Part shown: in pieces, positions 25,689-32,773 of the stretch | Layout: the number at the start of each line of letters is the position of its first letter | Position numbering within the stretch: position 1 is the first letter of the stretch | From: Leptolinea sp964420995 | GTDB taxonomy: Bacteria; Chloroflexota; Anaerolineae; Anaerolineales; Anaerolineaceae | NCBI GenBank assembly: GCA_964420995.1 | Contig: CAYQUX010000015.1 | Coordinates: forward strand, 1 to 64,000 | DNA length: 64,000 nucleotides | Direction of reading: 5' to 3' | Position numbers and translations under genes: made by a program | Notes under the pieces: model-generated | The model's input: the letters and a program-made list of their open reading frames with translations, nothing else | The model's database searches: none | What the model was told of the DNA's origin: nothing

Positions 25689-26516
25689 ATGGCGAAAACT
25701 ACGAAAGTCAACCTGGCGAAATTATTTGGTAATGTCGCCCAGGAACTGGCCAAGAATCAGGGTGCCCTGAATCAGGCGGATACAAAGAACAATGACCACG
25801 GCACGAACATGGTCAACATCTTCAATACCATTACCCAGGCTATGCAGGAGAAACCAAAAGCGTCTCCTACAGCGCAGATGGAATATGCCGCTGAGCAGGT
25901 TCGCCAGAACTGCCAGAGCGGCAGCGGTACCGTCTATGCCGAAGGTCTGGCAAGGGCTGCGGCGGAATTGCAGGGGCAGAACATCACCGGAGATAATGCC
26001 ATGCAGTTGATCACCGCGCTGATGGGCTCCAACCTCGGCGGCCAGTCACAGGCACAATCGTCTGCCGGTGGTGATGTCCTCGGCAATTTGCTGGGAACCA
26101 TGATGAGCGGGGGTAATGCTCCGGCGCAATCGTCCGGTGGCGGCGGAGATGTCCTTGGCAGTCTGCTGGGATCCATGCTTGAAGGCGGGCAAGCCGGTAA
26201 CGCTTCGGCTGGCAACGCCTCTGGAGACGCGCTCTCGTCCATGCTGGGCGGATTGTTGGGCGCGGAACAACCATCTCCGGCGGCTTCCGCCGGTACTTCC
26301 GCTGGATTGGGTGGAACCGGGATCACGCTGGAACAGGTTCTGGCGGCTGGCATGGGATTCATGCAATCCAAACAGCAGGGAAAAGACACCATGTCATCCC
26401 TGTTGAATGCCGTGATTGCCGGGACACAGGCGGGCAGCGGTTACCGTGCCGAATCCGGTAAACTGGTGGCCGGAACGCTCATGCAGGGTCTCGGCGCACT
26501 GCTATCAAAGAAATAA
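25689..26516 (+). CDS. Gly/Ser/Ala-rich protein with DhaL(DAK2)-like N-terminal region
   Basis: A 275-residue protein without signal peptide. The N-terminal 110 residues contain LNQADTKNNDHGTNMVNIF and SGSGTVYAEGLARAAAEL, which resemble the GDGDTGTNM and GNSG motifs of dihydroxyacetone-kinase L domains, although the Asp pattern is incomplete. The rest is a low-complexity run of GGDVLGNLLGTMMSGG-type repeats and a helical end (LEQVLAAGMGFMQSKQQGKD). Catalysis is doubtful; a structural or scaffold role is possible. It is coupled with the LysM gene and followed by a terminator. Confidence 0.7.
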   Translation: MAKTTKVNLAKLFGNVAQELAKNQGALNQADTKNNDHGTNMVNIFNTITQAMQEKPKASPTAQMEYAAEQVRQNCQSGSGTVYAEGLARAAAELQGQNITGDNAMQLITALMGSNLGGQSQAQSSAGGDVLGNLLGTMMSGGNAPAQSSGGGGDVLGSLLGSMLEGGQAGNASAGNASGDALSSMLGGLLGAEQPSPAASAGTSAGLGGTGITLEQVLAAGMGFMQSKQQGKDTMSSLLNAVIAGTQAGSGYRAESGKLVAGTLMQGLGALLSKK

Positions 26517-26530
26517 GCTTGAACCATGAA

Positions 26531-26563
26531 AAAAGCCCGCCGGGAAACCAGCGGGCTTTTATT
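26531..26563. terminator. Bidirectional intrinsic terminator
   Basis: Perfect stem AAAAGCCCGC / GCGGGCTTTT with a ten-base loop. A T-run follows on the plus strand and the stem supplies a T-run on the minus strand, where it touches the stop of the small gene at 26563. Confidence 0.88.
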
Positions 26564-26751
26564 TATTGCTCGTGGGGATGCAGCGTTTCCGCGCCGGGAA
26601 GTAAACCGGTCAGCTTCTGCGGCGAATGGATCAGCATGGGTAAATGTTCGGGACAAATGTGATAAGCGGTGTTCAGATACTGTAACTGGATCAAGGGCAC
26701 CAGCGCCTGAGATTTTTCACAGACCACACAAACGGATTCTTTTTCGGCCAT
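26563..26751 (-). CDS. Small zinc-ribbon-like protein
   Basis: A 62-residue cytoplasmic protein with CVVCEK near the N-terminus and YHICPEHLPMLIHSP in the middle, a Cys/His arrangement suggesting one zinc ion, and a conserved-looking LLPGAE near the end. AGGATGGA precedes the ATG at a good distance. I have the impression this small family recurs in related bacteria; role unknown. It converges on the LysM operon and shares its terminator. Confidence 0.7.
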   Translation of the reverse strand: MAEKESVCVVCEKSQALVPLIQLQYLNTAYHICPEHLPMLIHSPQKLTGLLPGAETLHPHEQ

Positions 26752-26908
26752 ATTTCCATCCTGATAAATAAGAGTAAATATATCGAATTATATACCCGGA
26801 CAGTCTCGCTGACCAGCCCAACAGAAATAAACATTTGTTTGCACAGGTTGCCCGGTAAATTAATGAGATAACCGGATTGGTAAGCGGGTTTTGACGTGAG
26901 GAGGGGAT

Positions 26909-27505
26909 ATGAATATAAAACAGGGACCCAGTCCTGTCATGGAATTGCTGGCCGGTCTGTTCCGTCAGGAGACCAGTTCTGGAACGAAAATTGTTTATCG
27001 ATGGTCCAGCGGCACAGGCGGTCTGTCCGAAAAGATCTTCGAGATTTTGCTCTTCGTTGGTGGATTGGCGGTGGCAGTCCTATCCTTTACCGGAATCCTC
27101 CAGATGGGCGAGGGAACAGTCAGCGTTTATGCGGTGTTGATGCCCGTTTTTTTCTTCCTGCCCGGGCTCCTGCTGGCCTACCGGGGGTTTGCTCTGGGGG
27201 TCAACCGCAGTGTTTTTGAGATGAATGGCACCAAACTGAAGGTTCATCATGGGCCGCTGCCTTTCCCGGGGGCGACTCGTCTTGACCTGAATTCGGCAGA
27301 TATCTCCAGCGTGGAGTGGCAAAAAATCGGGCACGTCAGCCGTGCGGGAAATGCTTCAGGGCGGGTGTCATCGGGTTATTCCGCGACATTTAATGTGGTT
27401 CTCAAAACCAATGCTGGCAAAACCATTACGCTTCTTTCCGGTCTTCGCGCGAGGGAATATGCCTTTGCCATAGCCGGTGAACTGACCCGGCTCCTTAAGA
27501 AATAA
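26909..27505 (+). CDS. Hypothetical membrane protein with PH-like C-terminus
   Basis: A 198-residue protein with two membrane helices (about 45-65 and 72-92) and a soluble 100-residue end with alternating strands (FEMNGTKLKVHHGPLPFPG, then FNVVLKTNAGKTITLLSGL) reminiscent of bacterial PH-like domains. GAGGAGGGG precedes the ATG. Function unknown. Confidence 0.7.
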   Translation: MNIKQGPSPVMELLAGLFRQETSSGTKIVYRWSSGTGGLSEKIFEILLFVGGLAVAVLSFTGILQMGEGTVSVYAVLMPVFFFLPGLLLAYRGFALGVNRSVFEMNGTKLKVHHGPLPFPGATRLDLNSADISSVEWQKIGHVSRAGNASGRVSSGYSATFNVVLKTNAGKTITLLSGLRAREYAFAIAGELTRLLKK

Positions 27506-27532
27506 ATCGCCGCCATGGAATACAAATCATAT

Positions 27533-27564
27533 AAACCTCTTATGGATTAAAAGAAGAGGTTTTT
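27533..27564 (+). terminator. Intrinsic terminator
   Basis: Stem AAACCTCTT / AAGAGGTTT with a T-run after it, placed between the 26909 gene and azlC. Confidence 0.75.
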
Positions 27565-27596
27565 AATCCATCCAGTATAATCAGGCAATTATTCTC

Positions 27597-28286
27597 ATGA
27601 ACAAGACAGCTCGAACTCAATTTTTCACCGGCGTTCGCGATTTATTACCCATCCTCCTGGGGGTTCTGCCTTTCGGTTTGATCTACGGTGTCGCGGCGGT
27701 GAACGCGCACATCCCGCCCGTTTTGGCATTTTTGATGTCGCCCATTGTGTTCTCGGGTAGCGCCCAATTCGCGGCCACCCAGTTGATCGCCAATGGCGCG
27801 CTTGTTTCCGTGGTGATCTTCACTATTTATATAGTCAATTTGCGGCACGTTATGTATTCCGCCACGATTTCACCCCACTTCAAGTCATTGCCCATGCGTT
27901 GGAAGATGTTTCTGTCATACCTGCTGACAGATGAAGCCTTTGCCATGACCATCACGCGCTTCAATGCCGAACCGCAGATGCCGCATAAGAACTGGTATTT
28001 CTTCGGGGCGGGTGCTTCCCTGTGGATCACCTGGCAGATCGCCACGGCGGTGGGTGTGTTTGCCGGCGGGCAGATCCCGGCCAGTTGGTCGTTGGATTTC
28101 TCCGGCGCGCTGACCTTTCTGGCGCTGTCTGTTCCAGCCATCCGCGACCGGTCAACGGCGGTTGCCGCGATCGTGGGCGGGGTTTCCGCTGTTATGTTGC
28201 GGGGAATGCCCTATCAACTTGGATTGGTCACCGCGGCGCTGTTGGGCATCGCGGCAGGCTATGGGGTTGACCGATGGACTCGCTAA
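27597..28286 (+). CDS. azlC: AzlC family branched-chain amino acid exporter, large subunit
   Basis: A 229-residue membrane protein with about six helices. The family block LPILLGVLPFGLIYGVAAV, SPIVFSGSAQFAATQL and LRHVMYSATISPHF is present. AzlC works with the small AzlD subunit, encoded next with a 13-base overlap, to export branched-chain amino acids or related compounds. A TATAAT box lies 15 bases before the ATG, with at most a weak ribosome site. Confidence 0.93.
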   Translation: MNKTARTQFFTGVRDLLPILLGVLPFGLIYGVAAVNAHIPPVLAFLMSPIVFSGSAQFAATQLIANGALVSVVIFTIYIVNLRHVMYSATISPHFKSLPMRWKMFLSYLLTDEAFAMTITRFNAEPQMPHKNWYFFGAGASLWITWQIATAVGVFAGGQIPASWSLDFSGALTFLALSVPAIRDRSTAVAAIVGGVSAVMLRGMPYQLGLVTAALLGIAAGYGVDRWTR

Positions 28287-28609
28287 ACCTCTGGCTGATC
28301 CTCATCCTGGGCGGGCTGGGGACCTACCTGATTCGCCTGTCCTTTATTCTTATCTTTCAGCATGTGCAGCTCCCCAACTACATGGACCGCATCTTGCGGC
28401 TGGTGCCGCCTGCTGTGTTTTCCGCCATGGTGCTGCCTGAATTGCTTGTGCGAGATGGTTCCATCCAGTTTGCCGTTACCAACCTGCGGTTGATCGCCGG
28501 GCTGCTGGCGGCCATTATCGCGTTGAAGACGCGCAGTGTGCTGGCCACAATTGCTTCAGGTATGGTTATTTTGTGGATTTTGCAATTTGTGGTCACGTTG
28601 ATCCATTAA
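28274..28609 (+). CDS. azlD: AzlD family branched-chain amino acid exporter, small subunit
   Basis: A 111-residue protein with four hydrophobic segments and the AzlD features GGLGTYLIRLSFIL, MDRILRLVPPAVFSAMVLPEL and NLRLIAGLLAAIIALKTRS. It is the obligate partner of AzlC and its start overlaps the azlC end by 13 bases, indicating translational coupling. Confidence 0.92.
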   Translation: MDSLNLWLILILGGLGTYLIRLSFILIFQHVQLPNYMDRILRLVPPAVFSAMVLPELLVRDGSIQFAVTNLRLIAGLLAAIIALKTRSVLATIASGMVILWILQFVVTLIH

Positions 28610-28785
28610 GCATTCGATTGAAAGAGAAAATTATTATTTAGCAGGGGAGTACACATGAAAGAAACCATTCAGTGCGGGCGGCCGTAAGCTCCTACTGCCA
28701 AATTTATAATAATTCAGAGACAAAACTCCTGTCAGAGTAAGTCGAAGCGGATGGGATGTAGAAGGACAAAAGGCCCCTCTCCCAA

Positions 28786-28804
28786 CCTCCCCCGGTGGGG
28801 GAGG
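28786..28804 (-). repeat. Palindromic repeat copy 1
   Basis: CCTCCCCC-GGT-GGGGGAGG. With its left flank (GCCCCTCTCCCAA) it is an inverted copy of the elements at 28897 and 29092. Confidence 0.7.
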
Positions 28805-28896
28805 AGGATATTAGTATTAACCATATTCAATCTAGTTGGATCTATTCCAGGTTTCCTTTCCAACCGGGGAAAGTTTTAATTTAACACTTCAGTTTT

Positions 28897-28915
28897 CCTC
28901 CCCCACCGGGGGAGG
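28897..28915 (+). repeat. Palindromic repeat copy 2
   Basis: CCTCCCCC-ACC-GGGGGAGG, continued by CAGGTGGGGGC. In direct orientation with copy 3. Confidence 0.75.
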
Positions 28916-28944
28916 CAGGTGGGGGCTAAAATTGACTGAACTTT

Positions 28945-29035
28945 CCACCACGTATGACTCGGCACGGCGGTGTAATCGGTGGCCACATGACTTTTGACTG
29001 CCAGGGTGATGGACGCCCTGTCGCCCAAGAAGACT
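28945..29035 (-). pseudogene. Decayed duplicate of the 3' end of the repeat-lipoprotein gene
   Basis: Read on the minus strand, the segment aligns with the last 90 bases of the functional gene: GGCGACAGGG, TCACCCTGGCAGT, AAAGTCATGTGG and CATACGTGGT match its final repeat and its last codons (SHTW). The stop codon and frame are lost. It follows palindrome copy 2 just as the functional end follows copy 3, so gene tail and palindrome were duplicated together. Confidence 0.75.
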
Positions 29036-29091
29036 AGTCGCCTTACAAAACCCTTGGTGCATACAAAATAATCAACTTTTCACGCACCATA

Positions 29092-29110
29092 CCTCCCCCA
29101 CCGGGGGAGG
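29092..29110 (+). repeat. Palindromic repeat copy 3
   Basis: CCTCCCCC-ACC-GGGGGAGG followed by CAGGTGAGAGCC, 16 bases downstream of the stop codon of the 29127-30107 gene. On the minus strand it may also serve as that gene's terminator stem. Confidence 0.75.
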
Positions 29111-29126
29111 CAGGTGAGAGCCGTTT

Positions 29127-30107
29127 TTACCAGGTATGGCTTGCCGCGGCGGCGTTGTCGGCGACCACCTGACTCTTCACTGCCGGTGTGACACACACCT
29201 TATCGCCGGAGAAGGCTTCGCGCCACACATAACCGCCGATGCAGTCATACGTTCCGGACACCCGCGACGCGGCAGCGGCATTGTCAGCGACAGTTTGAGT
29301 GCGGGTTTCCGGCGTCACACACACATCATCGCCGGACTGCGCTTCCCGCCAGACAAAACCGGAAATGCAGGTATGCGGTCCGTAATCACCGACTACCCAG
29401 CGTGATGCGGCGGCGGCGTTATCGGTGGCAGCCTGAGTGCGAACTGCCGGAGCAACGCAGACCCTGTCACCGGAAAAGGCATCCCGCCAGACATAGCCTT
29501 CCTTGCAGGCATCCGCTCCGTATACCACGACGGAACGACGGGAATCCGCGGCAGCGTTATCGGCGTCCGCCTGGTTTTTCGAGGCGGCTGACACGCATAC
29601 TTTATCACTCTCGTTGATCAGGCGGTGTTCATAGCCTTCCTTGCAGGTACCGGAAGCCGGCAGCGGGGTGGGAGGCGCGGCGACCACCGTCAGGTTGCCC
29701 GGGATGCAGGAGGCGGTGACCACGCTGGCGGAGATCCAGCCAACCCCGCCCGGAAACCCGACATACCACCAGGTGCTTTCCGCGTTACGTCCGTTGACCG
29801 GCGTGGTGGCGCCTTCCGCCAAAGCGTTGATGATGGGGTATACGGTTCCCGGCCCCGAGCGGATGTTGACCGGCGTGTTGGCTTTAACCTGCGGCGTGCA
29901 TACTGTCGGAGAGGCTTCCATCGTCGCCGTGGGAGGCTGGACGGTGGGCGGCGCGGCTGTTGTGGCGGCTGCCGGTGGGGTATTGGTGGGAGTGGAGGGC
30001 GTTTCCGTTGGGGTGGACGTGGATGTCATCCCGACCAGCGGCAGGTTGCAGGAGATCATAACAAGCCCGATGATCACGAGAGGAATGAGTAAATTTGATT
30101 TTTTCAT
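29127..30107 (-). CDS. SH3b lipoprotein with four Cys-pair YVWREA repeats
   Basis: A 326-residue exported protein. The signal peptide ends in the lipobox VMISC. A Thr/Pro-rich linker (about 28-68) leads to a bacterial SH3 domain (NIRSGPGTVYPIINAL, then WWYVGFPGGVGWISASV). Four repeats of about 45 residues follow (roughly 152-326), each with CxxGYVWREAxSGDxVCV and ADNAAAASR; the two Cys of each could pair. SH3b domains often bind cell-wall peptides; the repeats are of unknown function. AGAGGGTA precedes the ATG. A decayed fifth copy of the last repeat lies downstream. Confidence 0.88.
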   Translation of the reverse strand: MKKSNLLIPLVIIGLVMISCNLPLVGMTSTSTPTETPSTPTNTPPAAATTAAPPTVQPPTATMEASPTVCTPQVKANTPVNIRSGPGTVYPIINALAEGATTPVNGRNAESTWWYVGFPGGVGWISASVVTASCIPGNLTVVAAPPTPLPASGTCKEGYEHRLINESDKVCVSAASKNQADADNAAADSRRSVVVYGADACKEGYVWRDAFSGDRVCVAPAVRTQAATDNAAAASRWVVGDYGPHTCISGFVWREAQSGDDVCVTPETRTQTVADNAAAASRVSGTYDCIGGYVWREAFSGDKVCVTPAVKSQVVADNAAAASHTW

Positions 30108-30487
30108 AATACCCTCTGATTGAACGGATAGACTAATATAAACATTATGTGAGTAAAATTGTCCAATTACAACTGCCTGTTACTTAAATCTTTGGTAATT
30201 CGAAGTTTGACATACTGCAGGGGCTTTTCATGTTTTAAAAATAGAGATACTGATAAGTGTAAGGCCGATGCATCTGGAATTCTTTATAATTTTGCGCCCA
30301 TGGTTTACTTCCGGATGCATCGCCCTTACCAAACGGACCATGGTGTTCGGATAATCCATGTGAGAAATTGTGGGTTAAAAAACGAGGTGGTGTCCGGCAT
30401 TAGTAGACCGCGGGAACTTACGGTTTCTCGTAATTTATAGATAAAAAATTATGAACAGGTATAAAATGAATAAGTTGTCGATTTTCC

Positions 30488-30515
30488 TTGACTCTTCCCG
30501 CATTTCATGTAAAAT
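30488..30515 (+). promoter_or_regulatory. Promoter of the pyr operon
   Basis: TTGACT (30488-30493), a 16-base spacer and TAAAAT (30510-30515). Transcription would start near 30522, leaving about 130 bases of leader before pyrC. Confidence 0.7.
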
Positions 30516-30538
30516 AGCGCACGATATGCACTTAACCC

Positions 30539-30583
30539 CTCCGCACACGGACTTCCGAATAAAGCGGCCTTCAACCGGCGGAG
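30539..30583 (+). ncRNA. Candidate structured leader (three-way junction) of the pyr operon
   Basis: The leader can fold with P1 CTCCGC/GCGGAG (30539-30544 with 30578-30583), P2 CGG/CCG (30548-30550 with 30555-30557) and P3 CGG/CCG with loop CCTTCAA (30565-30577). It lies between the promoter and an intrinsic terminator, the position of a regulatory RNA. It does not match the PyrR-binding hairpin consensus I know. The short inner helices make this tentative. Confidence 0.4.
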
Positions 30584-30603
30584 ATGAAATATTTGTTTTT
30601 ATT

Positions 30604-30632
30604 AGAGAGCCTGAATCGGGCTCTCTTTTTTT
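30604..30632 (+). terminator. Probable attenuator before pyrC
   Basis: Stem AGAGAGCC / GGGCTCTCT followed by seven T, 22 bases before the pyrC start and after the operon promoter. Read-through must be needed for expression, as in attenuated pyr operons. Confidence 0.8.
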
Positions 30633-30653
30633 GCCTGCTGATGGAGGGTTAAT

Positions 30654-31715
30654 ATGAGGATACCCGGATTGATCGACCCGCACGTGCACATGCGCGAACC
30701 GGGCGGCGAGCATAAGGAAGACTGGGCTTCCGGCACTACCGCCGCGCTGGCCGGCGGGGTGACCCTGTTGCTGGCCATGCCCAATACCAAACCTCCGGTC
30801 ACCGACGCCGAAACACTTAAGTCCACCCTGACGATTGCCTCAACCAGGGCACACTGTGACTTTGCGCAGTTCATCGGTGCCGGAACGGGCAACCGTGATT
30901 CTGCCGCCGGGCTGGCGCCTTATGCCGCCGGGCTGAAAATGTACCTTGACCAGACCTTCGGCGACCTGAAACTGAACGATATGGAGGAATGGCTGGTGCA
31001 TTTCCAAAATTGGCCGGTTTCCTCGCCACTGTGTGTGCACGCCGAAGGTCCATCGCTGGCAACGGCCATCCTGCTGGCCGAGTTGACCGGACGGCCTGTG
31101 CACCTGTGCCACATCTCGCTGCGCAGCGAGATCCTGTTGATCAAAGCTGCAAAGCAGAAGGGCATCCAGGTGACCTGCGAGGTCACCCCGCACCACCTGT
31201 TCCTTAGCCAGGATGACATCCCATCCATCGGTCCCGGCCGCTCGGAAGTGCGCCCTCGATTGGCAACCCGTTCGGATGTGCAGGCGCTATGGGACAACAT
31301 GGATTTTATCGATTGTTTTGCCACTGACCACGCCCCGCACACCCTGACCGAAAAGGATGGGGATAACCCGCCTCCGGGTTTTCCGGGGCTGGAATCCGCG
31401 CTGCCGCTCTACCTGACCGCCGCTGCGGAAAGCCGCCTGACCATGGACGACATTCTGCTGCGCTGCGTGACCAATCCGCGCCGCATCTTCCATCTGCCCG
31501 AACAACCGGATACTTTTGTGGAGATCGACCCCGAAACACGCTGGACGTTCTCAGCGAGATCGACCCATACCCGCTGCGGTTGGTCGCCTTTCGAAGGCTA
31601 CCCGATGACCGGGCGCGTACGCTCTGTCACCCTGCGCGGGAAAAAAGTATATGAAAATGGCGAAATCCTGGCCGAACCCGGTTACGGCCGCGATATCCAG
31701 CCGCCGCTTGTTTAA
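30654..31715 (+). CDS. pyrC: Dihydroorotase, CAD-like
   Basis: A 353-residue zinc enzyme that closes carbamoyl aspartate to dihydroorotate. Visible are DPHVHMREPGG (His10, His12), AGLKMYLDQTF with Lys95 (the carboxylated bridging lysine in relatives), LCVHAEG (His129), VHLCHIS (His150, His153) and FATDHAPHT (Asp225). The protein is short and starts directly at the first metal motif, like the DHOase domain of animal CAD, whose KLYLNETF motif it also resembles. First gene of the pyr operon, with GGAGGG before the ATG. Confidence 0.93.
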   Translation: MRIPGLIDPHVHMREPGGEHKEDWASGTTAALAGGVTLLLAMPNTKPPVTDAETLKSTLTIASTRAHCDFAQFIGAGTGNRDSAAGLAPYAAGLKMYLDQTFGDLKLNDMEEWLVHFQNWPVSSPLCVHAEGPSLATAILLAELTGRPVHLCHISLRSEILLIKAAKQKGIQVTCEVTPHHLFLSQDDIPSIGPGRSEVRPRLATRSDVQALWDNMDFIDCFATDHAPHTLTEKDGDNPPPGFPGLESALPLYLTAAAESRLTMDDILLRCVTNPRRIFHLPEQPDTFVEIDPETRWTFSARSTHTRCGWSPFEGYPMTGRVRSVTLRGKKVYENGEILAEPGYGRDIQPPLV

Positions 31716-31756
31716 GTACATCCATCTCTAAACCCGAATAAAAAAAGGAGATTTTT

Positions 31757-32749
31757 ATGACCCCTCACGAACCACCTGCCTATCGCCCGAACCCTGTCCT
31801 GCCGTTCGGCGACCACAAGGAAACCCGTTTTTATGGAACCGATGTGATTTCCGTCAAACAATTTGACCGCAGCGACCTGGATTACATCTTTGCCGTTGCC
31901 AAAGAGATGCAGGGAATGGTACGCCGCGTCGGTACTTTTGACCTGCTCAAAGGGAAAATCCTCGCCAACCTGTTCTATGAACCCTCCACACGTACCTCCG
32001 CGTCTTTCACGTCTGCCATGGAACGACTGGGCGGCTCGGTCATTCCGATCAACGAGGTGAAATATTCCTCCGTGTCCAAAGGTGAGTCCCTGCCCGATAC
32101 CATCCGTTCACTGGAATGCTACGCCGATGTGATCGTCCTGCGCCACCCTGAGGTGGGCTCCGCGGCCATTGCCGCCAAATATGCCCGCAAACCGGTGATC
32201 AACGCCGGCGATGGTGTGGGCGAACATCCAACCCAGGCGTTGCTGGACCTGTTCACCATCTACCAGGAAATGGGCACGATTGACGGTCTGACCGTCACCA
32301 TGCTGGGCGACCTGAAACATGGCCGTACGGTGCATTCACTGGCACGACTGCTCACCCTGTTCGACGTGAAGATCAATTATGTCGCTCCCGAAGTGCTCTC
32401 TATGCCGGATGAAGTCATTGCCGAAGTCAAGGGAAAGAATATCCCGCAGAATGCCAACACCAAACTTGATCCCTTCCTCAACTCAACAGATGTGCTCTAC
32501 GTGACCCGCGTGCAGAAAGAACGCTTCCCTGATGAAGCCTCCTACGAAGCGGTTAAAGGCAGTTATGTGATCGGCACCGATACCATGGCCAAAGCCAAAG
32601 AGGAAATGATCGTCATGCATCCCCTTCCGCGCGTCAATGAGATCGCCATGGAAGTAGACGATGATCCCCGCGCTGCCTATTTCCGCCAGATGGAATACGG
32701 CCTTTACATCCGCATGGCTTTGCTTGCATTAGTGCTGGGCAAGGTATAA
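31757..32749 (+). CDS. pyrB: Aspartate carbamoyltransferase catalytic chain, CAD-like
   Basis: A 330-residue enzyme that joins carbamoyl phosphate and aspartate. FYEPSTRTSASF (carbamoyl phosphate site), VINAGDGVGEHPTQALLD, GDLKHGRTVHSL and MHPLPRVNEI are all intact. The C-terminus (DPRAAYFRQMEYGLYIRMALLA) follows the ATCase domain of animal CAD very closely. No pyrI regulatory gene is in the operon, so it is probably the unregulated trimer type. AAAGGAG precedes the ATG. It follows pyrC by 41 bases. Confidence 0.95.
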   Translation: MTPHEPPAYRPNPVLPFGDHKETRFYGTDVISVKQFDRSDLDYIFAVAKEMQGMVRRVGTFDLLKGKILANLFYEPSTRTSASFTSAMERLGGSVIPINEVKYSSVSKGESLPDTIRSLECYADVIVLRHPEVGSAAIAAKYARKPVINAGDGVGEHPTQALLDLFTIYQEMGTIDGLTVTMLGDLKHGRTVHSLARLLTLFDVKINYVAPEVLSMPDEVIAEVKGKNIPQNANTKLDPFLNSTDVLYVTRVQKERFPDEASYEAVKGSYVIGTDTMAKAKEEMIVMHPLPRVNEIAMEVDDDPRAAYFRQMEYGLYIRMALLALVLGKV

Positions 32750-32773
32750 TCAACGCAAAAAAAAGGTGGAGAG

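Larger units (their letters stand above)
28610..29126. other. Non-coding region with palindromic repeats and a decayed gene tail
   Basis: No intact gene. It holds three CCTCCCCC/GGGGGAGG palindromes and a remnant of the repeat protein encoded at 29127-30107; see the separate entries. Confidence 0.7.
30108..30653. other. Long intergenic region before the pyrimidine operon
   Basis: The first 370 bases are AT-rich with no supported gene. The last 170 bases carry the pyr promoter, a folded leader and a terminator, given separately. Confidence 0.5.

Noticed and set aside
30159..30440. 93-codon frame upstream of the pyr operon
   Set aside because: Irregular composition, no ribosome site and no domain; it is likely non-coding.
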